Source of the DNA: CADCWK01 sp035944555
GTDB taxonomy: Bacteria; Chloroflexota; Chloroflexia; Thermomicrobiales; UBA6265
NCBI GenBank assembly: GCA_035944555.1
Contig: DASZAY010000009.1
Coordinates: 310,001-374,000 of the forward strand
Direction of reading: 5' to 3'
Length of the DNA: 64,000 bases
This document shows, piece by piece, positions 50,536 to 59,336 of the stretch. Below the pieces are notes generated by a model. The model was not told the DNA's origin and made no database searches. It was given only the letters and a program-made list of their open reading frames with translations. A program made the position numbers and the translations under genes. The stretch's first letter is position 1, and every line of letters starts with the position of its first letter.

Positions 50536-52842
50536 GTGCGGCCGAGGATGGAGCGTCCCCGCAACCGTCACCAGATGCCCGACCGCAGGCTTGCGGCGGT
50601 GGCTCCGGCTGCCCATGAGACGACGACCGCCACCCAGCAGGACGCGGTGGAATCCGAGTTCATCGCCGACGTGATCAATCGACCTGTCGCGACGACCATC
50701 GCCCGCAACACCCTAATCGTCGCGCTGGCGTTCATCGCATCGCGCATCCTCGGGTTTCTCCGCGAGATCCTCATCGCCCACCGGTTCGGCACCGGCGGAG
50801 AGGCAGACGCCTACGCCGCCGCCTTCCGCGTCCCTGACCTCCTGTTTCTCGTCGTCATGTCCGCTTCCTTTGGTTCCGCGTTCATTCCGGTCTTCGCCGG
50901 ATTCTTCGCCCGGGGCGAGGACGACCGTGGCTGGGACCTCGCCAACGCTGTCCTGACTTGGACGATCGCGATCACCGTCGTGGTGGGCGCGCTGATCTTC
51001 GTTCTCGCCGACCCGATCATTCGGTATCTGATCGCTCCGTCGCTGGATGAGGCGTCGATCCGCCTAGCCGCCGATCTGATGCGTGTCCTGGTCCTGTCTC
51101 CCCTGCTCCTTGGCATTGGCATCGCAGCGAAGGGCATGCTGGAGTCGCAGGATCGCTTCCTGATGCCCGCGCTCGCACCGCTGGTCTACAACGTCGGGAT
51201 CATCGTTGGAATCGTCACGTTGGCGCCCGCCTTCGGCATCCGGGGGGTCGCCGTCGGCGTGATCGTGGGGGCGGCTGGCCACGCGCTGATCCAGCTGCCG
51301 TCGGTCCTTCGGTCAGGGCTCCGGTTCCGGCCGACGCTGGACCGGCGGGTCGAGGGTCTCGCCGAGGTCGGCCGCCTGCTGGTTCCCCGTGTCGTCGGCC
51401 AGGCTGCCTTCGCCGCCAACTTCATCGTCGTGACGAACGTCGCGTCACAACTCGGCGAAGGTGGTCCGTCCAGCATCAATTACGCGTGGCAGCTGCTGAT
51501 GTTGCCCCACGGCATCCTGGCGTTGTCCGTCTCGACGGTGATCTTCCCCGCAATGGCGCGGCAATGGGAGCGCCGTGACGTCGGCGCGCTGGGCCGGACC
51601 TTCCAGGAAGCGGTCCGTCCGCTGATCTTCCTCAGTGTCCCCGTCGCCCTGATCCTGTTCCTCTACCGGGAGCCGATCGTCGCGGCCTTGCTCCAGCGCG
51701 GGGACTTCACCCGGGCGTCGACCGTTGCCGTCGCCCTGCCCCTGGCCGCCCTCGCCGCGTCCCTGGTGGCCTACGCACTGGTCGAGGTTCTGACCCGGGC
51801 CTTCTACGCGATGAAGGACGCGAAGACGCCGGTGGCGATCGGTCTCGTCGTCATCGTGATCAACGTCGCGATCGCCCTGCTGACGATCGACACGCTGGAA
51901 GGCCTGGCGCTCGGCCTCGCCCTCGGGATCTCGACGACTGTTGAAGCCGTCGTTCTCGCCGCCATACTGATCGTCCGGCTTCGCGCCCTCGGCGTGCCGT
52001 CCGATGGCAGTTGGCCGTGGTGGCTGGGTCGCCTCGCGATCGCCACCGGAGTCGCCGCGGCCTTCGGCTTCTTCGTCGCGGATGCGCTGCAGCGCCTGTG
52101 GGCCGTGGAGGGCGCCACATTCCCGGTCCGGCTCGGACTGCTCCTGGTCGCGGTCCTGCTGGTCGCCATCCCGTTCGGCCTCACCGCCTGGGCACTTGCC
52201 CTGCCCGAGATCGCCATGCTGGAGCGCCGCGTCGCGCGTCTGGCCCAACCGCTGGCCGCCAGGTTGCCGCGCCGCCTGGTTCACGAACTGGGTATCTCTC
52301 GAGGAGTGGCGTTCGATCGGGTGCCGGTCACGATCCCCGATGTCGAGCCGGATCCGGCGGCAGGTGAGTTCCCGGAACCGGACGCCGATGTCTCGACCCC
52401 CGGTGAGCGTGCCCGCGCGAGAGCATCCTTCGATGACGAGCCGTACTATCGCCCGGCGGAGAGCCGGGTCGACGAGCGTCGTCGCCGTCCACCCGCACGA
52501 CGTCCACTCGGCCCGGAGGCGGGCTACGTGCCGCTGGATGACTTCGACGACGACCGCCCGTTCGAGGCGCCCCGGTCACGGCCGGCCGATGGTGGGTACC
52601 GGCCCGCCGCCGGCACCGGCCGCTTCGGAAGCCGGCCTCCACTCCCCAGCCGGCGGCCAGCAAACGATCCCTACGAGGACGAAGTTCCGTCGTCCCGGGA
52701 GCGTGGCCCATTCCGCTCGACGCAGCAGACACGTCTCCCCGACTGGTACACCCCCGAACGACGGAATCGGCGGCCAAATGGGCCCACAGACTATACTGAC
52801 GGTTCGGATGGCCGCTCGCGTGGGCCACGTCATGACCGGTGA
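50536..52842 (+). CDS. murJ: lipid II flippase MurJ with long disordered tail
   Basis: MOP-superfamily flippase that moves lipid II across the membrane. Fourteen membrane helices occupy about residues 45-560; the first carries ASRILGFLREILIAHRFG, the classic MurJ/MviN start, and PHGILALSVSTVIFPAMAR lies mid-protein. The C-terminal 200 residues are hydrophilic, Arg/Pro/Asp-rich and probably disordered (e.g. RRRPPARRPLGPEAGYVP), unlike the usual 510-550-residue family. GTG 50536 is preceded by GAGAGGAAG; GTG 50497 and ATG 50578 are alternatives. The stop abuts the lepA start. Division/elongation enzymes are elsewhere in the window. Confidence 0.92.
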   Translation: MRPRMERPRNRHQMPDRRLAAVAPAAHETTTATQQDAVESEFIADVINRPVATTIARNTLIVALAFIASRILGFLREILIAHRFGTGGEADAYAAAFRVPDLLFLVVMSASFGSAFIPVFAGFFARGEDDRGWDLANAVLTWTIAITVVVGALIFVLADPIIRYLIAPSLDEASIRLAADLMRVLVLSPLLLGIGIAAKGMLESQDRFLMPALAPLVYNVGIIVGIVTLAPAFGIRGVAVGVIVGAAGHALIQLPSVLRSGLRFRPTLDRRVEGLAEVGRLLVPRVVGQAAFAANFIVVTNVASQLGEGGPSSINYAWQLLMLPHGILALSVSTVIFPAMARQWERRDVGALGRTFQEAVRPLIFLSVPVALILFLYREPIVAALLQRGDFTRASTVAVALPLAALAASLVAYALVEVLTRAFYAMKDAKTPVAIGLVVIVINVAIALLTIDTLEGLALGLALGISTTVEAVVLAAILIVRLRALGVPSDGSWPWWLGRLAIATGVAAAFGFFVADALQRLWAVEGATFPVRLGLLLVAVLLVAIPFGLTAWALALPEIAMLERRVARLAQPLAARLPRRLVHELGISRGVAFDRVPVTIPDVEPDPAAGEFPEPDADVSTPGERARARASFDDEPYYRPAESRVDERRRRPPARRPLGPEAGYVPLDDFDDDRPFEAPRSRPADGGYRPAAGTGRFGSRPPLPSRRPANDPYEDEVPSSRERGPFRSTQQTRLPDWYTPERRNRRPNGPTDYTDGSDGRSRGPRHDR

Positions 52843-54690
52843 GTGACTGACCAGCATATGAGTAGAATTGCCAGCGATCGAATCAGAAATTTCAGCATCA
52901 TCGCCCATATCGATCACGGGAAGTCGACGCTTGCCGATCGTCTGCTCGAATTTACGAATACCGTCCAGTCCCGCGACATGCAGGCGCAGCTGCTGGACTC
53001 CATGGACCTGGAGCGCGAGAAGGGCATCACGATCAAGGCCCGTGCGGTTCGCATGTGGTACACGGCCAGGGACGGGTTGGAGTACGAGCTCAACCTGATC
53101 GACACCCCGGGCCACGTCGACTTCTCCTACGAGGTCAGCCGGAGCCTGGCGGCCTGTGAGGGCGCGCTCCTCGTCGTCGATGCGGCACAGGGGATCGAGG
53201 CCCAGACGATGGCCAACGTCTACCTCGCCCTGGAGCACGAGCTCTCGCTGATTGCCGTCATCAACAAGATCGATCTCCCGAGCGCTCAGCCGGAGCGGGT
53301 CGCCGAAGAGGTCGGGAAGTTCATTGGACTGATCGATGACGAGATGGTCTTCGCATCAGCCAAGAACGGCATCGGGATCGAGGACATCCTCGAGTCGATC
53401 GTCAAGCACATCCCGCCGCCGACCGGGAAGGCCGACGTTCCCACCCGCGCCCTGATCTTCGACTCCCACTATGACGCCTTCAAGGGCGTCATCGCCTACG
53501 TGAAGATCACCGAAGGCGAGATCCACAAGGACGATGTCATCAAGCTGATGGCGTCCGGGCGGCAAGCGGACCTGATCGAGCTGGGCTTCTTCTCACCCGG
53601 ACTCGTCCAGAGTGACATCCTCCGGACCGGAGAGGTTGGTTACCTCGCCACGGGCCTCAAGAACGTCAAGGAGGTCCAGGTTGGCGATACCGTCACCCTG
53701 GTTCGCAACCCGGCGACCGAGCAGCTCGAGGGGTATCGGCCGGCCAAGTCGATGGTTTTCGCCGGCCTGTACCCGGTGGAATCGGACGACTTCCCGCTTC
53801 TCCGGGACGCGCTTGATCGCCTGAAGCTCAATGACGGCTCGTTGTCCTACGAGCCGGAATCGTCGCTCGCCCTCGGCTTCGGATTCCGCTGCGGCTTCCT
53901 TGGGCTGCTCCATATGGAGATCATCCAGGAGCGACTGGAGCGGGAGTACGGGCTGGACCTTCTGGCCACCGCGCCGAGCGTGGAGTACGAAGTCGAGCTT
54001 CATGGGGGGCGACGGATCAAGGTTGATAACCCGTCCAACCTGCCCTCCCCCGGCGAGATCGAGACGATCTACGAGCCGTGGATGAACATCAACATCATCG
54101 TCCCGGCCAGGTATATCGGTTCAGTCATGGATCTGGTCACTGGCAAGCGCGGCGTGTACGAGGCGTTGGACTACCTCGATGAGGATCGGGCCCAGCTGAG
54201 ATTCAAGATGCCGCTCGGAGAGGTGATTATCGAGTTCTACGATCAGCTCAAGAGCCGAACGCAGGGCTACGCTTCCCTGGACTACACCTTCGCCGAGCTC
54301 CAGCCGGCGGACCTGGTGAAGCTGGACGTGCTGGTCAACGGCGCGCCGGTCGACGCCCTCTCGATGATCTGCCATCGCGACAACGCGTTTTACAAGGGCC
54401 GGGAGCTGACGCAAAAGCTCAAGGAGCTGATCCCGCGCCAGATGTTCGAGGTGCCCATCCAGGCCTCGATCGGCTCGCGGATCGTGGCACGTGAGACGAT
54501 CCGCGCGATGCGGAAGAACGTGATCTCCAAGTGCTACGGTGGCGACATCTCGCGCAAGCGGAAGTTGCTAGAGAAGCAAAAGGAGGGCAAGGCCAGGATG
54601 AAGATCGTCGGGTCGGTCGAGATTCCGCAGGAAGCCTTCATGGCGGTGCTGAGCCTGGGCGACGAGAAGACGACGGCGGGCAAGAACTGA
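52843..54690 (+). CDS. lepA: elongation factor 4 (LepA)
   Basis: Translational GTPase that acts on stalled or back-translocating ribosomes and in 30S assembly. Motifs: the P-loop AHIDHGKSTLADR (21-33), REKGITIKA, DTPGHVDF and NKIDLPSA; then domains II, III and V and the LepA C-terminal domain ending in a Lys-rich tail. The 615 residues from GTG 52843 fit; ATG 52858 (610 residues) starts nearer the conserved IRNFSIIAHIDHG and is equally possible, as neither start has a clear ribosome site. It starts directly after the murJ stop and is followed one base later by the mazG start. Confidence 0.96.
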   Translation: MTDQHMSRIASDRIRNFSIIAHIDHGKSTLADRLLEFTNTVQSRDMQAQLLDSMDLEREKGITIKARAVRMWYTARDGLEYELNLIDTPGHVDFSYEVSRSLAACEGALLVVDAAQGIEAQTMANVYLALEHELSLIAVINKIDLPSAQPERVAEEVGKFIGLIDDEMVFASAKNGIGIEDILESIVKHIPPPTGKADVPTRALIFDSHYDAFKGVIAYVKITEGEIHKDDVIKLMASGRQADLIELGFFSPGLVQSDILRTGEVGYLATGLKNVKEVQVGDTVTLVRNPATEQLEGYRPAKSMVFAGLYPVESDDFPLLRDALDRLKLNDGSLSYEPESSLALGFGFRCGFLGLLHMEIIQERLEREYGLDLLATAPSVEYEVELHGGRRIKVDNPSNLPSPGEIETIYEPWMNINIIVPARYIGSVMDLVTGKRGVYEALDYLDEDRAQLRFKMPLGEVIIEFYDQLKSRTQGYASLDYTFAELQPADLVKLDVLVNGAPVDALSMICHRDNAFYKGRELTQKLKELIPRQMFEVPIQASIGSRIVARETIRAMRKNVISKCYGGDISRKRKLLEKQKEGKARMKIVGSVEIPQEAFMAVLSLGDEKTTAGKN

Positions 54691-54691
54691 C

Positions 54692-55672
54692 GTGGTTGCG
54701 TCGCGGTCGCTCGATGCCATCGGCCGGCGTCTGGGCGTGGACCTTATCAGCGAGCAGGCCCAGATCTACGACGCCGGTTTGATCGCCGCCGCGATGGCCC
54801 GGTCTCCCTGGCACCGTGACCTCGTCTCAGCGGATCCCGCACGTGCTGCCCTCATCGTCGGGGTGAAGCCGGACACCGTCATGGCCGTGTCCGGCTTCGT
54901 CGTCGATGCCTGGGACACCGGGGCGGAGTTGCGCCTGCTCGATCTCGAGGTCGAGACGGCTCCGCCGGTCGACCTTACTCCGGGAGAGTTGATTGGGGCA
55001 TTGGCCGGGGCGCCGGAGGACACGGCGTACGCGCTCTGGGTCGCGGCCGGGGACCCCATCCGGTCAATCCGGAGCGCAGCAACGCTGACCAGGATCATGG
55101 CGACGCTCCGCGCGCCCGGCGGCTGTCCCTGGGACCGTGAGCAGACGTCCCGGTCCCAGCGCGAAGGGGTGCTCAACGAGGCCTACGAAGTCGTCGACGC
55201 GATCGATGCCGGGGACGACCGCAACCTCGCGGAGGAACTGGGCGACGTCCTGATGGCGATCGTCCTCCAGGCCCAGATCGCGGCCGACGACGACCGGTTC
55301 ACGCTCGCCGACGTCTATGCCGCGATCAACGCGAAGATGATCCGGCGCCACCCGCACGTCTTTGCTGACGTGACAGTCAGTGGCACGGAAGACATCGTCG
55401 CGAACTGGGCAAGGATCAAGGCCGACGAGAAGACGGCGGCCGGCGTACTCCCTCTTGACCAGCATGACCCGCTCGCGAAGTACCCGACTGCGATGCCTGC
55501 GCTGAGGATCGCCCGGGAGCTCCTCCGAAAGGATCGGGTATCCGTCCGGGGCGAAGAGTTAGCCGGTATCACGGCTGCCAGCGTCATGGAGTGGTATATC
55601 CAGAGGCTCGTCGCCGGGGAAGACCCGGATGCCGACCTTCGTGATGCGGTGCGCAAGCTGGCCAGCGACTGA
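54692..55672 (+). CDS. MazG-family nucleotide pyrophosphohydrolase
   Basis: A 326-residue protein. The MazG domain lies at about residues 128-250: LRAPGGCPWDREQTSRSQREG, then EEAYEV-type helix NEAYEVVDAIDAGD, EELGDVLMAIVLQA and IRRHPHVFAD. The Glu-Glu-x-x-Asp metal-binding pattern is present. It removes pyrophosphate from (d)NTPs and is thought to clean the nucleotide pool. The N-terminal 110 residues, with LISEQAQIYDAGLIAAAM, are the remnant of the SAM-dependent methylase-like extension seen in Gram-positive MazG/YabN. GTG start one base after the lepA stop. Operon murJ-lepA-mazG-aspS. Confidence 0.92.
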   Translation: MVASRSLDAIGRRLGVDLISEQAQIYDAGLIAAAMARSPWHRDLVSADPARAALIVGVKPDTVMAVSGFVVDAWDTGAELRLLDLEVETAPPVDLTPGELIGALAGAPEDTAYALWVAAGDPIRSIRSAATLTRIMATLRAPGGCPWDREQTSRSQREGVLNEAYEVVDAIDAGDDRNLAEELGDVLMAIVLQAQIAADDDRFTLADVYAAINAKMIRRHPHVFADVTVSGTEDIVANWARIKADEKTAAGVLPLDQHDPLAKYPTAMPALRIARELLRKDRVSVRGEELAGITAASVMEWYIQRLVAGEDPDADLRDAVRKLASD

Positions 55673-55854
55673 GAGCCGGTTTTGGTCGGGTGTTACGGGC
55701 ATGTCCAGTTGGGATATGTCTTCGGTTGCCATGCGAGGTGGCAAGGCTTACACCGGAGCGAGCTATCCTGTGCATCGATCCTTCTGGTCAAGACCTGGTC
55801 CGCCTGTCGCGCTGGCCGGTATCGCGGCGCCCATGTGCCCGCAGGGAGTACTTC

Positions 55855-57732
55855 GTGTCATCGGCATCCGCCACCACTACTACCGTCGCCGGCCCCCCTT
55901 CCCACGATCTCGAACCGTCGGCCACGGGCCGGGTGACGTGTGGCTCACTGAGAGCCGGGAACGTCGATGAAACGGTCGTCCTGTCCGGCTGGGTCAACCG
56001 GCGCCGTGACCTGGGCGGGCTGATCTTCATCGACCTTCGCGACCGGTTTGGCGTGACCCAGATCGTCTGCAACCCCGACCGGCACCCGGAAGCCCATGCG
56101 ATCGCCTCCGACGTCCGTGGTGAGTTCGTGCTGCGTGTCACCGGCACCGTGAACCACCGGCCGGACGGTACGGTCAACCCGAAGCTGGCAACGGGCGAGA
56201 TCGAGGTCGAGGCGACCGGTATCGAGGTCCTCAACGCTGCGAAGACGCCGCCCTTCTACATCAACGAAGAGGTCGACGTCGACGAAGCGCTCCGGCTCCA
56301 GCACCGCTACCTGGACCTCCGCCGCGCGACGATGCAGCGCAACGTCATCCTGCGGCACCGGGTCGTGAAGTTCATCCGCGACTACCTCGACGAGCGTGGC
56401 TTCCTGGAGGTTGAGACTCCCCTGCTTATCAAGAGCACACCGGAGGGAGCACGCGACTTCCTCGTCCCGAGCAGTGGCTTCCCCGGCACGTTCTACGCCC
56501 TGCCGCAGTCCCCGCAGCAGCTCAAGCAGCTCCTGATGGTGTCCGGCTTCGACCGCTATTTCCAGATCGCACGCTGCTTCCGGGACGAGGCCCAGCGCGC
56601 CGACCGGCAGCCGGAGTTCACCCAGCTTGACGTCGAGATGTCGTTCGTCGACGAAGAGGACGTGATGGCGCTGAGCGAGGCGCTGTTCACCGAGCTGGTC
56701 GAGCGATACTCCGACAAGAGGATTGTCGCGAAGCCGTTCCCCCGGATGACCTACGCCGAGGCGATGGCGCGGTTCGGTAACGACCGGCCGGACCTCCGGT
56801 TCGGAATGGAACTGCAGGATGTCGGTCCGGCTCTGGCCGGCACCGGGTTCAAGGCATTCGCCTCGGTGCTGGAAAACGGCGGACAGGTCAAGGCGATCGT
56901 CGTGCCAGGCTGTGGTCGCTACACGCGGCGTGAGATCGACGAGGTAACCGAACTCGCCAAGCGTTCCGGCGCCAAAGGGCTGGCAACCATCGCGGTCGCC
57001 GAGGACGGCGTCAAGTCGCCGATCGCCAAGTTCCTGAGCGAGGACGAGATAGCGGCGCTGACGACGGGCATTGGCGCCGGTGCCGGTGACCTGGTGCTGC
57101 TGGTCGCGGACCAGCCGGCGACGGTCGCCAAGGTACTCTCCGCCCTGCGGTTGGAATTCGGCGAGCGGCTCAACCTGATGGACCCGGACGTCATGTCGAT
57201 GCTGTGGGTCTACGAGTTCCCACTGCTGGAGTGGGATGAAGAGGGCAACCGCTGGGACGCCACCCACAACCCCTTCTCCGGCTACTACGCCGAAGACGAG
57301 CCCCTGCTCGACTCCGCGCCGGACAAGGTGCGAGCCCGGCAGTACGACCTCGTCGCCAATGGCAACGAGGTGGGCGGCGGCTCGATTCGACTGCATCGCC
57401 GGGCCGACCAGGAGCGCATGTTCCAGCTGATGGGCATGACGCCGGAGCAGCTTCCGGAGCGGTTCGGCGCGCTGCTCGACGCGCTGGAGTACGGCGCTCC
57501 CCCACACGGCGGCATCGCCTGGGGAATCGACCGGCTGGTGATGCTGCTGACCGGCGAGGAGAACATCCGCCAGGTCATCGCCTTCCCGAAGAGCCAGCGC
57601 GGCACGGACCTGATGTTCCAGGCACCAGCGGCGGTCGATACGACCCAACTGGACGAGCTTGGTCTGGCGCTCAAGCCCACACAGAAGTCGTCGCCCAACC
57701 CGGCTCCCGAGGCGGTCGAGCAGACCAGCTAG
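55855..57732 (+). CDS. aspS: aspartyl-tRNA synthetase
   Basis: Class II aminoacyl-tRNA synthetase. From GTG 55855 (625 residues; GGGAG about six bases upstream) it has an N-terminal OB fold (VVLSGWVNRRRDLGGLIF, 41-58), motif 1 in the FLEVETPLL helix, motif 2 FRDEAQRADRQPEFTQLD, the bacterial GAD insertion (about 310-430) and motif 3 GGIAWGIDRLVMLLTG. An open frame extends to 55690, but those codons have no match. Whether it is the non-discriminating type that also charges tRNA-Asn cannot be decided from motifs alone. The preceding 182-base gap lacks a T-box consensus. Confidence 0.95.
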   Translation: MSSASATTTTVAGPPSHDLEPSATGRVTCGSLRAGNVDETVVLSGWVNRRRDLGGLIFIDLRDRFGVTQIVCNPDRHPEAHAIASDVRGEFVLRVTGTVNHRPDGTVNPKLATGEIEVEATGIEVLNAAKTPPFYINEEVDVDEALRLQHRYLDLRRATMQRNVILRHRVVKFIRDYLDERGFLEVETPLLIKSTPEGARDFLVPSSGFPGTFYALPQSPQQLKQLLMVSGFDRYFQIARCFRDEAQRADRQPEFTQLDVEMSFVDEEDVMALSEALFTELVERYSDKRIVAKPFPRMTYAEAMARFGNDRPDLRFGMELQDVGPALAGTGFKAFASVLENGGQVKAIVVPGCGRYTRREIDEVTELAKRSGAKGLATIAVAEDGVKSPIAKFLSEDEIAALTTGIGAGAGDLVLLVADQPATVAKVLSALRLEFGERLNLMDPDVMSMLWVYEFPLLEWDEEGNRWDATHNPFSGYYAEDEPLLDSAPDKVRARQYDLVANGNEVGGGSIRLHRRADQERMFQLMGMTPEQLPERFGALLDALEYGAPPHGGIAWGIDRLVMLLTGEENIRQVIAFPKSQRGTDLMFQAPAAVDTTQLDELGLALKPTQKSSPNPAPEAVEQTS

Positions 57733-57748
57733 TCAGCATCGGTCTCCG

Positions 57749-57798
57749 GCAATAACAGGAGCGGGGTCGCCATCTGGCGACCCCGCTCCTGTTATTGC
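57749..57798. terminator. bidirectional terminator between aspS and murE
   Basis: A nearly perfect palindrome, arms 57749-57772 and 57775-57798, with core aataacaggagcggggtcgc and its complement. It is the longest hairpin in the window and lies between the convergent stops at 57732 and 57813. Confidence 0.9.
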
Positions 57799-57812
57799 GT
57801 CCGGGTCCGGGG

Positions 57813-59336
57813 TCAGACGCGGTATCCCGCCTGCCGGAGTTCCTCGCGGGCGACGGCTTCCTCGTCCCAGGGAAGCTTGTCGTGGCCCACGATGATGCTG
57901 CCCTCGTGCCCCTTGCCGGCCAGGAGGATGCAGTCACCGGGGCGAGCGATACCAATGGCGTGGGCGATCGCCTCACGCCGGTCGGTTACGAGGTTCAGGT
58001 CGACACCGTCGCGCCGCCCGGCTGCGCGAGCGCCGGCGGCGATCTGCTCGATGATGATGTCCGGGTCCTCGGTCCGCGGATCCTCACTAGTGACGATGAC
58101 GTGGTCGGCATGGCGAGCGGCGGCCTCACCCTGGATCGGCCGCTTGGTCGCGTCCCGGTCACCGGCGCTGCCGAACAGCGCGATCAGTCGACCGGCAGGC
58201 CGGAGCGAGCGGATCAACTGGAGGATCTTGGTCAGCGACTCCGGAGTGTGGGCGTAGTCGACGATCACACCGAACGGCTGACCCGCGTCCACGCTGACCA
58301 TCCGTCCCGGGGGTGCCGGTGCCGTAGCCAGTCCGGAAGCGATCTGGTCCGGTGACATCCCCAGCGCCAGACCGATCCCCGCCGCACAGAGGGCATTGTC
58401 GACGTTGAAGTCACCGACCAAGGGCAAGCGCACCTGAATCGATCCACCGAACGCCATGAGAGTGAACGTCGATCCCTGCGGCGAGAGTCGGACCTCCCGG
58501 GCGAGAAGCTCCGCGCCGCTCGCATCGCGGCGTGAGTACCCGATGAGGCGGGCAGGCAGGACGAACGGCAGGACGCTACGCGCGCCCTCGTCGTCGAGAT
58601 TGACGACGGCCGTCCCGTCCGGACCGAGCCGCTCGAACAGGATCGCCTTGGCGCGCCGGTAGGCTTCGATGGTGCCGTGATACTCGAGGTGCTCGTGCGT
58701 GATGTTGGTCACGGCACCTACCCGGAAAGCGATCTCGTCGAGGCGCCAGAGATCCAGTCCGTGGCTGGTTGCCTCCAGCGTCGCGACCTCGCAGCCAGCA
58801 TCGACCATCCGGCGCAGGAGCCGCTGGTTCTCGACCGACTCCTGGGTCGTCTGGCGGAGGGCGTGCCGGTCTTCGGTGCCCGCGACCCGGACCGCCACGG
58901 TGCCAGCGAGTCCGGTGACCATCCCGGCTGACCGGAACAGGTGGTCGACGATGTAACTCGTCGTCGTCTTGCCATCGGTCCCGGTGATCCCCACGACGGC
59001 GAGCTGCCGGGACGGGTCACCGAAGAACCGGGCGGACACCGGCGCGAGTGCCTGGCGGGTGTGCTCCACGATGATCGCGGGTAGATCACGCGTGTCGACA
59101 TCCGCCGTGCGTTCAACCATGACGGCTGCCACCCCCCGGTCGACGGCCTGCCCGATATAGGCATGTCCGTCGGCATCCGCCCCCCGCAGCGCGACGAACA
59201 GCGCGCCGGGCGTGACGGCACGCGAGTCGTAGACGATATCCGTGAACCGGGTGAACGCGTCGCCGGCAATGGTGGCGCCAGGGACCGCGGCCGCGGCTTC
59301 TTCCAGGGTCAACCCCGGGTTGGCATGATCAACCAA
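57813..59336 (-). CDS. murE: UDP-MurNAc-tripeptide synthetase MurE, non-DAP motif
   Basis: Adds the third residue to UDP-MurNAc-L-Ala-D-Glu. The ATP loop is GTDGKTTT (119-126); LEATSHGLDLWRL, TNITHEHLEYHG with the carbamylated-Lys region downstream (YRRAKAILF), DYAHTPESL and GDRDATKRP complete the Mur ligase pattern. The substrate-specificity motif, near residues 417-420, reads Ser-Glu-Asp-Pro-Arg-Thr, whereas meso-diaminopimelate enzymes have Asp-Asn-Pro-Arg. The acidic Glu suggests a diamine without the extra carboxylate, such as ornithine or lysine. It starts at TTG 59336 (GGAG six bases upstream), overlapping the femX stop by eight bases. 507 residues is normal. Confidence 0.93.
   Translation of the reverse strand: MVDHANPGLTLEEAAAAVPGATIAGDAFTRFTDIVYDSRAVTPGALFVALRGADADGHAYIGQAVDRGVAAVMVERTADVDTRDLPAIIVEHTRQALAPVSARFFGDPSRQLAVVGITGTDGKTTTSYIVDHLFRSAGMVTGLAGTVAVRVAGTEDRHALRQTTQESVENQRLLRRMVDAGCEVATLEATSHGLDLWRLDEIAFRVGAVTNITHEHLEYHGTIEAYRRAKAILFERLGPDGTAVVNLDDEGARSVLPFVLPARLIGYSRRDASGAELLAREVRLSPQGSTFTLMAFGGSIQVRLPLVGDFNVDNALCAAGIGLALGMSPDQIASGLATAPAPPGRMVSVDAGQPFGVIVDYAHTPESLTKILQLIRSLRPAGRLIALFGSAGDRDATKRPIQGEAAARHADHVIVTSEDPRTEDPDIIIEQIAAGARAAGRRDGVDLNLVTDRREAIAHAIGIARPGDCILLAGKGHEGSIIVGHDKLPWDEEAVAREELRQAGYRV

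Noticed and set aside
55673..55854. possible T-box riboswitch before aspS
   Set aside because: GAGGTGGCAAGGC only superficially resembles the T-box AGGGTGGNACCGCG, and no antiterminator/terminator pair is evident.
55945..57648. 567-codon minus-strand open frame
   Set aside because: Antisense to aspS, which has all class II synthetase motifs.
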